Source of the DNA: Pseudoxanthomonas sp.
GTDB taxonomy: Bacteria; Pseudomonadota; Gammaproteobacteria; Xanthomonadales; Xanthomonadaceae
Direction of reading: 5' to 3'
Assembly (NCBI RefSeq): GCF_027498035.1
Contig: NZ_CP114978.1
Coordinates: 1,922,001-1,986,000 of the forward strand
Length of the DNA: 64,000 bases
The notes under the pieces are model-generated. The model ran no database searches, had not been told where the DNA came from, and saw only the letters and a program-made list of their open reading frames with translations. Below are positions 25,592 through 33,872 of this stretch, one piece after another; positions within the stretch are counted from its first letter, which is position 1; every line of letters begins with the position of its first letter. A program made the position numbers and the translations under genes.

Positions 25592-26514
25592 GCACGCCCG
25601 CAATCAGCAGCGCGGTGACGCCGCGCCGCCGCCCGTGGCTCGCCTTCGCCCTGGCCACGGTCGCGCTATGGGGCGTGTGGGGCGCGCTGTCGAGCCTGTC
25701 GGCCGAACACGGCTTCCCCGACACGCTGGTCTACTGCGTGTGGGCACTGACCATGATCCCGCCGGCGCTGTACATCCTATGGCGCAGCGGCTGGTCGCTG
25801 GAACGCTCGCCGCGCGCGGTCGGCTACGGACTGACCATCGGCCTGCTCGGCGCGGGCGGCCAGATGCTGCTGTTCCACACGCTGACCATCGGGCCGGCGT
25901 ACTTCGTGTTCCCGATCATCTCGCTCTCGCCGGTGGTGACCATCGCGCTGTCGTTCGTGTTCCTGCGCGAACGCACCGGCTGGCTGGGCACGCTGGGCAT
26001 CGTGCTGGCGCTGGTCGCATTGCCGCTGCTGGACCTGTCGTTCGGTCGCGGCGCGGGCCAGGGCCTGGGCTGGTTCCTGCAGTCACTGCTGATCATGCTG
26101 GCCTGGGGCGTGCAGGCCTACTTCATGCGCCTGGCCAACAGTACGGTGCGCGCCGAAAGCCTCTTCTTCTACATGACGGTCGGCGCCCTGCTGCTGGCAC
26201 CAGTGGCGTTGGCGATGACCGACTTCAGCCAGCCGATCAACACCGGCATCGACGGCCCGTGGATGACCGCGGCAATCCAGCTGCTCAACGCCATCGGTGC
26301 GCTGACCCTGGTCTACGCCTTCCGCTACGGCAAGGCGATCGTGGTGGCGCCGCTGACCAATGCCGGCGCGCCGCTGGTGACCGCAGTGCTGTCGCTGGTC
26401 TTCGCCAGCGTGGTGCCCGGCCCGCTGAAGATGGCCGGCCTTGCGCTGGCGCTGGTCGCCTCGCTGCTGCTGGTGCTCGAACCCGAGCGCGATCCCGACG
26501 CCCCCCTTTCCTGA
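25588..26514 (+). CDS. EamA/DMT-family inner-membrane permease
   Basis: About ten transmembrane helices in two EamA repeats, 308 residues. Visible segments include LAFALATVALWGVWGALSSL, GYGLTIGLLGAGGQMLLF, PAYFVFPIISLSPVVTIALS, the mid-protein FLRERTGWLGTLGIVLAL, and IGALTLVYAFRYGKAIVVAP in the second half. ATG 25588 overlaps the GH36 stop (ATGA), and the aldolase gene follows after 15 bases, so it is a full member of the sugar operon. No other inner-membrane transporter lies in the locus. I infer that it carries the released monosaccharide into the cytoplasm, replacing the sugar permeases usual for aga clusters. Substrate unproven. Confidence 0.85.
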   Translation: MSTPAISSAVTPRRRPWLAFALATVALWGVWGALSSLSAEHGFPDTLVYCVWALTMIPPALYILWRSGWSLERSPRAVGYGLTIGLLGAGGQMLLFHTLTIGPAYFVFPIISLSPVVTIALSFVFLRERTGWLGTLGIVLALVALPLLDLSFGRGAGQGLGWFLQSLLIMLAWGVQAYFMRLANSTVRAESLFFYMTVGALLLAPVALAMTDFSQPINTGIDGPWMTAAIQLLNAIGALTLVYAFRYGKAIVVAPLTNAGAPLVTAVLSLVFASVVPGPLKMAGLALALVASLLLVLEPERDPDAPLS

Positions 26515-26529
26515 CTGGATGTTTCCCCC

Positions 26530-27819
26530 ATGCAAGTGCTGCTTGACCTCATCGCGCGCCACAAACGGGGCGACGCCACCGGCGTGACCTCGGTCTGCTC
26601 GGCGCATCCCATCGTCATCGAAGCCAGCCTGCGCCATGCGCTGCGCAAGCAGCAGGCATTGGTGCTGTTCGAAGCCACCTGCAACCAGGTGAACCAGGAC
26701 GGTGGCTATACCGGGATGACGCCGATGGACTTCGTCGCGTTCGTGCACGGCATCGCCGAGCGCGTCGACTTTCCGCGCGACCGCATCGCACTGGGCGGCG
26801 ATCATCTCGGCCCCAATCCGTGGACCTCGCTGGACGCCGCCACTGCGATGGACAAGGCCGAAGTGATGGTGGCCGCCTACGTGGCCGCGGGTTTCCGCAA
26901 GATCCACCTGGACTGTTCGATGGCCTGCGCCGGCGATCCCGAACCGCTGCCCGAAGCGGAGATCGTGCGCCGCGCGGTGCGCCTGTGCAGCGCCGCCGAA
27001 GCCGCCTACGCGGCATCCTCCGGCGAAGCACCGGTGTATGTCATCGGCACCGAAGTGCCTGTCCCCGGCGGCGCCACCGAATCCATCGAAGGCCTGGCGT
27101 TGACCACGCCGGAGGCCGCGTTGGCAACCATCGAAGCGCACCGCGTCGCCTTCATCGAAGCCGGGCTCGAGCCCGCCTGGCAGCGGGTGATCGCATCGGT
27201 CGTGCAGCCCGGCGTCGAGTTCGACCACCACGCGGTAATCGACTACGACCCGGCCAAGGCCGTGGCCCTGAGCCAGGCCATCGAAGCCGTGCCCGGCATG
27301 GTGTTCGAAGCACACTCCACCGATTACCAGACCCGCGACGCACTGGCTGCACTCGTCCGCGACCACTTCGCCATCCTCAAGGTCGGGCCCGGCCTGACCT
27401 TCGCCCTGCGCGAGGCGCTGTGGGCGCTGGATGCCATCGAATCGGAATGGATCGAAGCCCCGCATCGCGCCGGCCTGCGCGATGTCGTGATCGAACGCAT
27501 GCTCGCCCAACCCGGCCACTGGCAGCGCTATTACCACAGCCAGGGCCACGCGCTGGCAGTGGACATGCATTACAGCCTCAGCGACCGCATGCGCTATTAC
27601 TGGCCCGATCCGGCCATCGAAACCGCGCGGCTACAGCTGTTCGACAACCTGCGCCGCAATCCACCGCCGATCTCACTGATCAGCCAGTTCCTGCCGCATG
27701 CCTTGCACGCACTGCGCAGCGGAAGTGCCACCCGCGATCCGCTGTCCCTGGCCATGGCCCATATCAGCGCCGAACTCGACGACTACCACCATGCATGCCA
27801 CCCCCATGACCAACACTGA
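26530..27819 (+). CDS. agaZ: AgaZ/GatZ/KbaZ family protein (tagatose-phosphate metabolism)
   Basis: 429 residues, full length for the GatZ/KbaZ family (non-catalytic subunit of D-tagatose-1,6-bisphosphate aldolase; some aga pathway reconstructions propose tagatose-6-phosphate kinase activity). Family landmarks include VTSVCSAHPIVIEASLRHAL, LFEATCNQVNQDGGYTGMTP, LGGDHLGPNPW, KIHLDCSMACAGDPEPL, YVIGTEVPVPGGA, FEAHSTDYQTRDAL, LKVGPGLTFALREALWAL and the tail LISQFLPHAL. Many carboxylates and histidines line the predicted barrel. No class II aldolase (AgaY/KbaY) gene is next to it, which is unusual and leaves its exact role open. The agaS start lies inside its 3' end, so translation is coupled. 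Confidence 0.9.
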   Translation: MQVLLDLIARHKRGDATGVTSVCSAHPIVIEASLRHALRKQQALVLFEATCNQVNQDGGYTGMTPMDFVAFVHGIAERVDFPRDRIALGGDHLGPNPWTSLDAATAMDKAEVMVAAYVAAGFRKIHLDCSMACAGDPEPLPEAEIVRRAVRLCSAAEAAYAASSGEAPVYVIGTEVPVPGGATESIEGLALTTPEAALATIEAHRVAFIEAGLEPAWQRVIASVVQPGVEFDHHAVIDYDPAKAVALSQAIEAVPGMVFEAHSTDYQTRDALAALVRDHFAILKVGPGLTFALREALWALDAIESEWIEAPHRAGLRDVVIERMLAQPGHWQRYYHSQGHALAVDMHYSLSDRMRYYWPDPAIETARLQLFDNLRRNPPPISLISQFLPHALHALRSGSATRDPLSLAMAHISAELDDYHHACHPHDQH

Positions 27820-28966
27820 GCACCTGGGCATCACCGAGGCCGAGCTAATCGCCTCCGGCGCGATCTGGACCGCGCGCGAGATCGAACAGCAACCGCGCAT
27901 GCTGAAACAGACCCACGAGCTGGTGGCTGCGCTGCATACCCGGCTCCAGGCCTTCGCCGGCCCGATCACGGGTAATCCTGCGGCACGCGTGATCCTCACC
28001 GGCGCCGGGACTTCAGCCTACATCGGCCAGTGCCTGGCACCGCTGCTGGACCGCAAGCTGGCCGCACGCGTGGATGCCGTGCCGACGACCGACATCGTCT
28101 GCGCGCCGCAGCTGTACCTGGACCCGGAGCAGCCGCTGCTGCTGGTGTCCTTCGGCCGCTCGGGCAATAGTCCGGAAAGCCTGGCTGCCGTGGAGCTGGC
28201 CGAGTCGCTGGTGCGCGAGGTGCGCCACCTGGTGATCACCTGCAATGCCGGGGGCGCGCTCAACAAGGTGCCGGTCGCCCATGCGCAGACCCTGCTGCTG
28301 CCGGAAGAAACCCACGACACCAGCTTCGCGATGACCTCGTCCTTCAGCTGCATGATGTATGCGGCGCTGGCGGCGCTGCTGCCGGCCGCTGCGATGGACA
28401 CGCGCATCGGCGGCATCGTCCGTGCCACCGAGCGCGTGATCCACGAGACGCTGCCCGTGCTGCAGGCACTGGCCGAAGGCCGCCATGACCGCGTGGTCTA
28501 CCTGGGCAGCGGCCTGCTGCAGGGCCTGGCGCGCGAAGCCACGCTCAAGCTTGGCGAACTGACCAACGGCGCGGTCGTCACCTGCTTCGATTCGCCCTTG
28601 GGTTTCCGCCACGGCCCCAAGACCTTCGTCACCGACCGAACGCTGGTGGTGGTGTTCGTCTCCAACGACGTCCTGACCCGTCGCTACGACCAGGACCTGC
28701 TGGACGAACTGCGCCGCGACGGCTGCGCTGCACGCGTGATCGAAGTCACCACCCAGCCACGCAGTGACGCGATCAATGACAGCATCGTGGTGCCCGGCAT
28801 GGCCGGTGCCGACGACGTGGACCTGCTGTGGCCGTACATCGCCGTGGCCCAGCTTTATGCCTTCCTGACCTCGCGCGTGATGGGCGTGACGCCCGACAAT
28901 CCGAATCCGGCCGGCATCGTCAATCGCGTCGTCCAGGGCGTGCGCCTCTACGCGTTGCCCGCATGA
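27806..28966 (+). CDS. agaS: AgaS-type sugar-phosphate deaminase/isomerase (tandem SIS)
   Basis: Converts galactosamine-6-phosphate to tagatose-6-phosphate plus ammonia. 386 residues from ATG 27806; an in-frame ATG at 27791 would add five residues, and both lie within the end of agaZ. Two SIS domains are seen. Motifs shared with E. coli AgaS include VILTGAGTSAYIGQCLAPLL, VPTTDIV, LLVSFGRSGNSPESLAAVEL, ETHDTSFAMTSSFS, VVYLGSGLLQGLAREATLK, DSPLGFRHGPKTFV, VVVFVSNDVLTRRYDQDLL and the tail NRVVQGVRLY. This gene is the strongest evidence that the locus handles an amino sugar. It overlaps the kinase start by four bases. Confidence 0.92.
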   Translation: MTNTEHLGITEAELIASGAIWTAREIEQQPRMLKQTHELVAALHTRLQAFAGPITGNPAARVILTGAGTSAYIGQCLAPLLDRKLAARVDAVPTTDIVCAPQLYLDPEQPLLLVSFGRSGNSPESLAAVELAESLVREVRHLVITCNAGGALNKVPVAHAQTLLLPEETHDTSFAMTSSFSCMMYAALAALLPAAAMDTRIGGIVRATERVIHETLPVLQALAEGRHDRVVYLGSGLLQGLAREATLKLGELTNGAVVTCFDSPLGFRHGPKTFVTDRTLVVVFVSNDVLTRRYDQDLLDELRRDGCAARVIEVTTQPRSDAINDSIVVPGMAGADDVDLLWPYIAVAQLYAFLTSRVMGVTPDNPNPAGIVNRVVQGVRLYALPA

Positions 28967-29931
28967 GTCAGGCGCTCTTCCTTGGCGTCGATGGTGGCGG
29001 CACCAAGACCCGCTTCGCCCTGGTCGATGGCGTCGGCACGCTGCTGGCCGAGGCCCAGTTGGGCACCACCTACCACCCGCAGGTGGGCCTGGACGGCGTG
29101 CGCCGCATCCTGGGCGAAGGCGTCGGCGATGTGCTGGCGCAGGTGCAGCGCAACACCGGCGATATCGTGCAGGCGTTCTTCGGCCTGCCAGCCTATGGCG
29201 AGGACAGCCGCGCCACCGCCACGCTGCAGGCGATCCCGGCGCAGGTGCTGGGCCACGACCGTTATGCCTGCGACAACGACATGGTGTGCGGCTGGGCCGG
29301 TTCGCTGGCCTGCGCGGACGGCATCAACATCATCGCCGGCACCGGCTCGATGGGCTACGGACGACGCGGCGTGGCCGCGGCCCGGGCCGGCGGCTGGGGC
29401 GAGGCATTTTCCGATGAAGGCTCGGCCTACTGGATCGCGATCCAGGGCCTGAGTGCCTTTTCGCGGATGAGCGATGGGCGCCTGCCGCGCGGCCCGCTGC
29501 ATGCGCTGCTACGCGCGCATTTCAACCTGGACGACGACCTGGACATCTGCGCACACGTCTATGGCGAAGGCGTCGGCACGCGCGGCGACCTGGCCCGCCT
29601 GTCGGTGCAGGTCGCGCAGGCCGCGCGCGAAGGCGACGCGGTGGCCATCGCGATCTTCGAACGCGCAGGAGAGGAACTGGCCACCATCGCCGATGCCCTG
29701 CGGATCGCCCTGGGATTCGAAACTGGCGAGACCGTGCCGCTGTCGTATTCCGGTGGCGCGTTCAGCGCCGGCGAACTGCTGATGCAGCCGTTCCAGACGG
29801 CACTGGCCGCCACCCATGGCGGCTTCGAATTGCGCACGCCGCTGCACGCGCCGCACTACGGCGCCGCGCTGTACGCCTTGCGCCTGGCCGGGACGCGCGT
29901 TGAGATTCCCGACTCGCCCGATTACCTGTAG
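28963..29931 (+). CDS. BadF/BadG-type amino-sugar kinase (AgaK/NagK-II-like)
   Basis: Phosphorylates an N-acetylated hexosamine at C6 with ATP; in this operon probably GalNAc. 322 residues of the BcrAD_BadFG actin-like fold: FLGVDGGGTKTRFALVD (phosphate 1), CDNDMVCGWAGSL, INIIAGTGSMGYG (phosphate 2), GGWGEAFSDEGSAYWIA and PLSYSGGAFSAGELLM (adenosine motif). ATG 28963 overlaps the agaS stop (ATGA). The stop TAG at 29929-29931 is contributed by the GTAG of the repeat that follows, so the last residue before it (Leu) is partly set by the repeat insertion. GlcNAc is an alternative substrate. Confidence 0.87.
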   Translation: MSQALFLGVDGGGTKTRFALVDGVGTLLAEAQLGTTYHPQVGLDGVRRILGEGVGDVLAQVQRNTGDIVQAFFGLPAYGEDSRATATLQAIPAQVLGHDRYACDNDMVCGWAGSLACADGINIIAGTGSMGYGRRGVAAARAGGWGEAFSDEGSAYWIAIQGLSAFSRMSDGRLPRGPLHALLRAHFNLDDDLDICAHVYGEGVGTRGDLARLSVQVAQAAREGDAVAIAIFERAGEELATIADALRIALGFETGETVPLSYSGGAFSAGELLMQPFQTALAATHGGFELRTPLHAPHYGAALYALRLAGTRVEIPDSPDYL

Positions 29932-29994
29932 AGCCGAGCTTGCTCGGCTGGGGCATTACCGGGGAGAGCCCCAGCCGAGCAAGCTCGGCTCTAC
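29928..29994. repeat. SMAG/REP palindrome pair, AGCCGAGC type
   Basis: GTAG then AGCCGAGC-TT-GCTCGGCT (29928-29949) and the exact inverse ending in CTAC (29973-29994). The first GTAG carries the kinase stop codon. The pair lies inside the sugar operon between the kinase and GH27 genes, where it may lower expression of GH27 or shield the upstream mRNA. Confidence 0.85.
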
Positions 29995-30043
29995 AAGGGC
30001 CCATCGCCCTTCGTATCCACGTCCGCCGCACAGGACACCCACG

Positions 30044-31885
30044 ATGACACGATGGCTGCTGGCACTCCTGCTCTCCACCACGACGGCCATGGCCAGCGGC
30101 TCCGAGCGACACGACGCGCTCCAGCCCAGCGGCCGCTTCAGCGTTTACGGCCATGGCGCGGCCGCCACGCCGCCGATGGGCTTCAACCCCTGGAATGCCT
30201 TCCGCACCGAAGTGGACCAGGCGCGGATCGAAGCGGTGGTCGATGCGATCCAGCAGCGCGGCCTGCAGGCCGCCGGCTATCGCTACATCAACATCGACGA
30301 CGGCTGGTGGCTCCGGCGCAAGGCAGACGGGCAGATCGAGATCCGCACCTCGATGTTCCCCATCGCCAAGACAGGTGATGGCGGCACCAGCTTCCGCGCC
30401 TGGACCGATGCACTGCACGCGCGCGGCTTCAAGGCCGGCCTGTATACCGATATCGGACGCAATGCGTGTTCGCAGGCGTTCGACCGGCACAGTCCCAACC
30501 TGCCCGTGGGCAGCGTGGCCGAACGCGAGATCGGGTTGCAGGGCTTCGAAGCCTCCGACCTGGAAGTGATGTTCCAGGACTGGGGCTTCGACTACCTGAA
30601 AGTGGACGCCTGCGGCCTGGCCGACTTCGGCGCCGGCAGCGAACCGGTCGTCGAAAGCGGCCATCGCGCCCTGCGCCCGCTGATCGTGCGCGACGATGTC
30701 GTGCGCACCGACCGCGACGCGGTGGAAACCCAGTACGCGCGCGTGGGCCGGCTGCTGGCCGACCTGAATCCCGACAACGACTACGTGCTGTCGATCTGTC
30801 CCTGGGGCCAGGCCGACGTGCGCCGCTGGGGCGGCGAGCACGGCAACCTGTGGCGTACCAGCCCGGACATCGAGCCGACCTGGGACAGCATGCTGCACAA
30901 CTTCGATTCGGCTTCGCGGCGCGAGCTGTATGCCGGCCCCGGACGCTGGAACGATCCGGACATGCTGGCGGTGGGCCTGGGTGATTTCGATGCGAAACAC
31001 CTGGCCCAGGCGCGTACGCATTTCTCGCTGTGGGCGATCCTGTCGGCGCCGCTGCTGTTGGGTTTCGACGTGCGCCACGCGCCGCAGCCCCTTGTCGAAC
31101 TGCTGACCAATCCGGAAGTCATCGCGGTCGACCAGGACCCGGCCGGCAACCAGGCGAACCTGGTGGTGGATACCGATGGCATCCAGGTGCTGGTCAAGCC
31201 ACTGGCGACGCGTGGCGAACGCGCCGTGGTGCTGTTCAACCGCGGCAACAGCAAAGCTGTTGCACAGGTCGACGCCGCGCAGTTGAAACTGCAACCGGAC
31301 AGCTTGCTACACGCCCGCGACCTGTGGCGCCGCCAGGATCTCCCTGCACGCACTGGCCCGCTGCGCTTCGCTTTGGCACCGCGCGAAACGGTGATGCTCA
31401 AGGTCAGCGGTACGCCCGTCGTCTCGTCCGGCCAGCTGTTGAGCGAGATGACCGGGCGGATCCACGTCGCCGCAGATGGCCTGCCGGGCTACAGCCTCGA
31501 TCTGGCCGCAGCGGCAGGCACGCCGCGCGCGGACTTCACCCCCGACGGACAACCGCTGCGCATCGCTGGCACGCCGTATCGCTACGGCATCGGCATCCAT
31601 GCCGATTCACGGCTGGAAGTGCGTACCGACGGCGGGTTCTCGCGCTTCATCGCATCGGTGGGCCTGCAGGACGGAGAACCGGCACACGCCGGAAAAGTGA
31701 TCTTCCGCGTCTACGGCGATGCAAGGCTGCTGTACGAAAGCGCGCCGCGCGCGGCCGGTGAGGCACCGCTGCCGATTGATCTGCCGATATCCGGCGTCGG
31801 CGTGCTTGAACTGGTCGCGGTCACTGGCGCCCGGGCGGGCACGCTTCCACCCGTGGTCGCCTGGGCCGATGCCCGCCTGCGCTGA
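30044..31885 (+). CDS. GH27 alpha-galactosidase-like enzyme with C-terminal NPCBM domain
   Basis: Secreted exo-alpha-glycosidase, 613 residues. Signal peptide MTRWLLALLLSTTTAMASG; ATG 30044 follows AGGA. The GH27 barrel has TPPMGFNPWNAF, YRYINIDDGWW, GFKAGLYTDIGRNAC, FDYLKVDACG (nucleophile Asp188), LSICPWGQADVRRWG and GRWNDPDMLAVG (acid/base Asp of PDM). A beta domain with VVLFNRGNSKAVAQVDAAQL follows. Residues from about 510 onward fit an NPCBM carbohydrate-binding domain (YGIGIHADSRLEV, RFIASVGLQDGE, KVIFRVYGDARLLYES). Family members act on alpha-galactose or alpha-GalNAc. Last gene of the operon, 112 bases after the kinase. Confidence 0.9.
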   Translation: MTRWLLALLLSTTTAMASGSERHDALQPSGRFSVYGHGAAATPPMGFNPWNAFRTEVDQARIEAVVDAIQQRGLQAAGYRYINIDDGWWLRRKADGQIEIRTSMFPIAKTGDGGTSFRAWTDALHARGFKAGLYTDIGRNACSQAFDRHSPNLPVGSVAEREIGLQGFEASDLEVMFQDWGFDYLKVDACGLADFGAGSEPVVESGHRALRPLIVRDDVVRTDRDAVETQYARVGRLLADLNPDNDYVLSICPWGQADVRRWGGEHGNLWRTSPDIEPTWDSMLHNFDSASRRELYAGPGRWNDPDMLAVGLGDFDAKHLAQARTHFSLWAILSAPLLLGFDVRHAPQPLVELLTNPEVIAVDQDPAGNQANLVVDTDGIQVLVKPLATRGERAVVLFNRGNSKAVAQVDAAQLKLQPDSLLHARDLWRRQDLPARTGPLRFALAPRETVMLKVSGTPVVSSGQLLSEMTGRIHVAADGLPGYSLDLAAAAGTPRADFTPDGQPLRIAGTPYRYGIGIHADSRLEVRTDGGFSRFIASVGLQDGEPAHAGKVIFRVYGDARLLYESAPRAAGEAPLPIDLPISGVGVLELVAVTGARAGTLPPVVAWADARLR

Positions 31886-31902
31886 GGGAGGCCTGAGTCA
31901 CG

Positions 31903-31990
31903 CTCGTCATTGCCGCGGAAGCGGGAATCCATGGACTTTGATTTCGATGGGTTAACGTCCATGGGTCCCCGCTTTCGCGGGGATGACGAG
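31903..31990. repeat. Long imperfect palindrome of the dispersed CCCGCTTTCGCGGG type
   Basis: Left arm 31903-31936 starts CTCGTCATTGCCGCGGAAGC. Right arm 31957-31990 ends GCGGGGATGACGAG and pairs with it with few mismatches over about 34 bases. A 24-base piece of the right arm is identical to 15578-15601. It sits between the convergent GH27 and SDR genes and could work as a terminator in both directions. Confidence 0.7.
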
Positions 31991-32107
31991 CAAGAATCGA
32001 GCTGTCCGGCGTTCCCCCTGGCCACCTCGTGACGAGCGACGAATGCGTCCACCCAGCCACAAGTTCGGCGTTACGGAATCAAGGCCCGCCGGCCAAGCCC
32101 ACTCTAC

Positions 32108-32884
32108 TCAAAACCCGAAGCGCCCGAACCCGCCATCGACCGCGAGGCATTCGCCGGTGATGTAACTGGCCGCCGGCAGGCACAGGAAGGCAATCGCGCC
32201 GGCCACGTCTTCCGCCTCTCCGATGCGTTGCAACGGGGTGCGGGCCAGGACCTGTTCGTAGTGATCGGTATCGGCCAGCGCGGCCGCGGTGCGTGCGGTG
32301 CGGATCGCCCAGGGCGCCACCGCGTTGACCCGGATGCCGTCTTCGGCCCACTCCGCCGCCAGGCTACGGGTGAGCTGGTGCAGCGCGGCCTTGGCCATGC
32401 CGTCGACCGTGGCGCCACGCACCGATGACAGCCCGCTGACCGCACCGACGTTGACGATGCTGCTGGTCGGATGTTTCGCCAGCAGCGGCTGCGCGTAGCG
32501 GCATAGTTCGAAGGCGGAAAACAGGCTGGTTTCGAACACCGCACGCCAGCCGTCCTCGTCGATCTCCATCGCTTCGCCGCGCTGGGTCGCACCGACCGCG
32601 TTGACCAGGATGTGCAAGCCCTCGCCCTGGTCTTCCACCCAGTCCAGCAGCGCGCGGCGTTCGTCATCGTCGGACACGTCGGCGGCGAAGCCTTCGATCA
32701 TCCGTTCGGGAAACTGGTCGGTGAGTTCGTCGCGCGCCGCTTCCAGCGCGTCGGCATCGCGCGCCACCATCAGCACGTCGCAGCCCAGCGACAGCAGTTC
32801 GCCTGCAGTGGCCAGGCCGATGCCGGCACTCGCGCCGGTGATCAAGGCGAGCTGTCCATCCAGGCGCCAGCGGGGTGTGGTCAT
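32108..32884 (-). CDS. Tropinone reductase-like SDR protein lacking catalytic Ser and Tyr
   Basis: SDR fold, 258 residues, with intact cofactor motifs (ITGASAGIGLATAGEL, AADVSD, LVNAVGATQ) and the C-terminal AWAIRTART and ITGECLAVDGGFGRFGF. Aligning VNVGAVSGLSSV, GATVDGMAKAAL with tropinone reductases puts Ala at the catalytic Ser position (148) and Asp at the Tyr position (161); only Lys165 remains. It probably lacks ordinary reductase activity or uses different chemistry. I start at ATG 32884, seven bases after GGAG; another ATG lies at 32890. It is followed downstream by the large palindrome and preceded by a GNAT gene on the same strand, 18 bases away. Confidence 0.85.
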   Translation of the reverse strand: MTTPRWRLDGQLALITGASAGIGLATAGELLSLGCDVLMVARDADALEAARDELTDQFPERMIEGFAADVSDDDERRALLDWVEDQGEGLHILVNAVGATQRGEAMEIDEDGWRAVFETSLFSAFELCRYAQPLLAKHPTSSIVNVGAVSGLSSVRGATVDGMAKAALHQLTRSLAAEWAEDGIRVNAVAPWAIRTARTAAALADTDHYEQVLARTPLQRIGEAEDVAGAIAFLCLPAASYITGECLAVDGGFGRFGF

Positions 32885-32902
32885 CGTCATTCTCCGGTTG
32901 CG

Positions 32903-33310
32903 TTAACGCACCAGCGCCATGCCGACCGACGCCGGTGCGGTCAGCGCGAAGCCGTATTGCGCATACAGGCGATGCGCCTGGCCATCGGCGATCAGGCTGA
33001 CGTAGGCACTGGGCGGCACATGGTCGCGCAGGTAGTCGCTGATCGCCGCCATGATCCGTTTGCCGAGTCCCTGCCCCTGGTGCGCCGACAGCACCGCGAT
33101 ATCGACCACCTGATAGAAGCAGCCGCCATCGCCGATCACGCGTCCCATGCCGACCGGTTCGCCATCGCACAACACCTGCACGGCGAAACAGGAGTTGGGC
33201 AGGCCGGCGGATGCGGCCGCTTCGGTCTTGGGGCTCAGTCCAGACGCCGCACGCAGGTGGCGGTAGGTCTGGACCGAAGGAATGGCGTTGGAGAGTTGAT
33301 AGGCAGGCAT
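32903..33310 (-). CDS. GNAT-family N-acetyltransferase
   Basis: Acetyl-CoA dependent transferase of unknown acceptor, 135 residues. Motif A is clear: VVDIAVLSAHQGQGLGKRIM (the QGQGLG pyrophosphate loop), followed by AISDYLRDHVPPSAYVSLIA and the terminal LYAQYGFAL typical of the family. The start at ATG 33310 (MPAYQLSN) gives a complete fold; the frame is open for more than 100 codons further upstream but there it runs through a GTAG repeat block. It is upstream of the catalytically odd SDR gene with only an 18-base gap, so the two are probably cotranscribed. Confidence 0.82.
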   Translation of the reverse strand: MPAYQLSNAIPSVQTYRHLRAASGLSPKTEAAASAGLPNSCFAVQVLCDGEPVGMGRVIGDGGCFYQVVDIAVLSAHQGQGLGKRIMAAISDYLRDHVPPSAYVSLIADGQAHRLYAQYGFALTAPASVGMALVR

Positions 33311-33364
33311 GACGTGGAAGCGTAATGGGTCAGCGCGGGATGTTGTAGCGCGCGACACACGCCC

Positions 33365-33481
33365 GTAGAGTGGAGCTTGTGGCAATCCCCTTTTTTTGGG
33401 ACTCCGCTGCATTTCGTCCAGGTCAAGGGGGAGAGCCCCTGCAGAGTCCCCAAGATGGGATTGCCACAAGCTCCGCTCTAC
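33365..33481. repeat. SMAG/REP pair, both copies with extended loop
   Basis: Left copy GTAG AGTGGAGCTT carries a variant insert (33379-33402, with a run of seven T). Right copy holds the same 22-base insert as 35996-36017, here at 33456-33477, in the order AGTCCCC to TTGCCAC, and ends GCTCCGCTCTAC. The middle (CGTCCAGGTCAAGGGG) resembles the spacer at 35909-35930. It sits between the GNAT gene and the small lipoprotein gene, which are divergent. Confidence 0.75.
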
Positions 33482-33533
33482 AAGGGGCGGCACCGGCGTA
33501 GCATGGCAACGACATTCCATCGAAGGATCCGCC

Positions 33534-33762
33534 ATGCGTCCATCCACGCTCCGCTTGACCCTGGCGATGTGTCTTGCCGCATGCGTCGGCCGCCGCCTGC
33601 AACCCACCGTCTGCGCCGCAGCCGGAGAAGCCGCCGGCGCCGCAGGCCACCGCGATGTCGCAGGCCATCCACGCGCCGCTGGACAAGGCCAAGGCCGTCG
33701 AAGGCCAGGTACAGGCCGCCAAGGACGCACAGGACAAGCAGATCGAAGCCGACACGCAGTGA
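33534..33762 (+). pseudogene. Small lipoprotein gene with a frameshift
   Basis: ATG 33534 follows AAGGA and begins MRPSTLRLTLAMCLAACVG, a lipoprotein signal with lipobox LAAC. That frame then turns into low-quality sequence. The frame shifted by one base, open from 33574, reads CNPPSAPQPEKPPAPQATAM and then SQAIHAPLDKAKAVEGQVQA and ends with TAG-free IEADTQ and TGA at 33760-33762, a sensible hydrophilic, coiled-coil-like mature part. A one-base change near 33575-33600 would join them. Either the gene is broken or there is a sequencing error. The intact form would be a 75-residue periplasmic lipoprotein of unknown role. Confidence 0.55.
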
Positions 33763-33820
33763 TGTCGCCTCACACCTGATTCGCCGTACTACTGATGTTG
33801 GTTCCAGCAGGCGCTACAAA

Positions 33821-33851
33821 GAAAAAGGCGGGCCAATGGCCCGCCTTTTTC
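33821..33851. terminator. Bidirectional intrinsic terminator
   Basis: GAAAAAGGCGGGCC-AAT-GGCCCGCCTTTTTC is a perfect 14-bp stem with A and T runs on each side. It ends the small lipoprotein transcript and the convergent sppA transcript. Confidence 0.88.
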
Positions 33852-33872
33852 GTCCCGGCGATGTCCTGAAAC

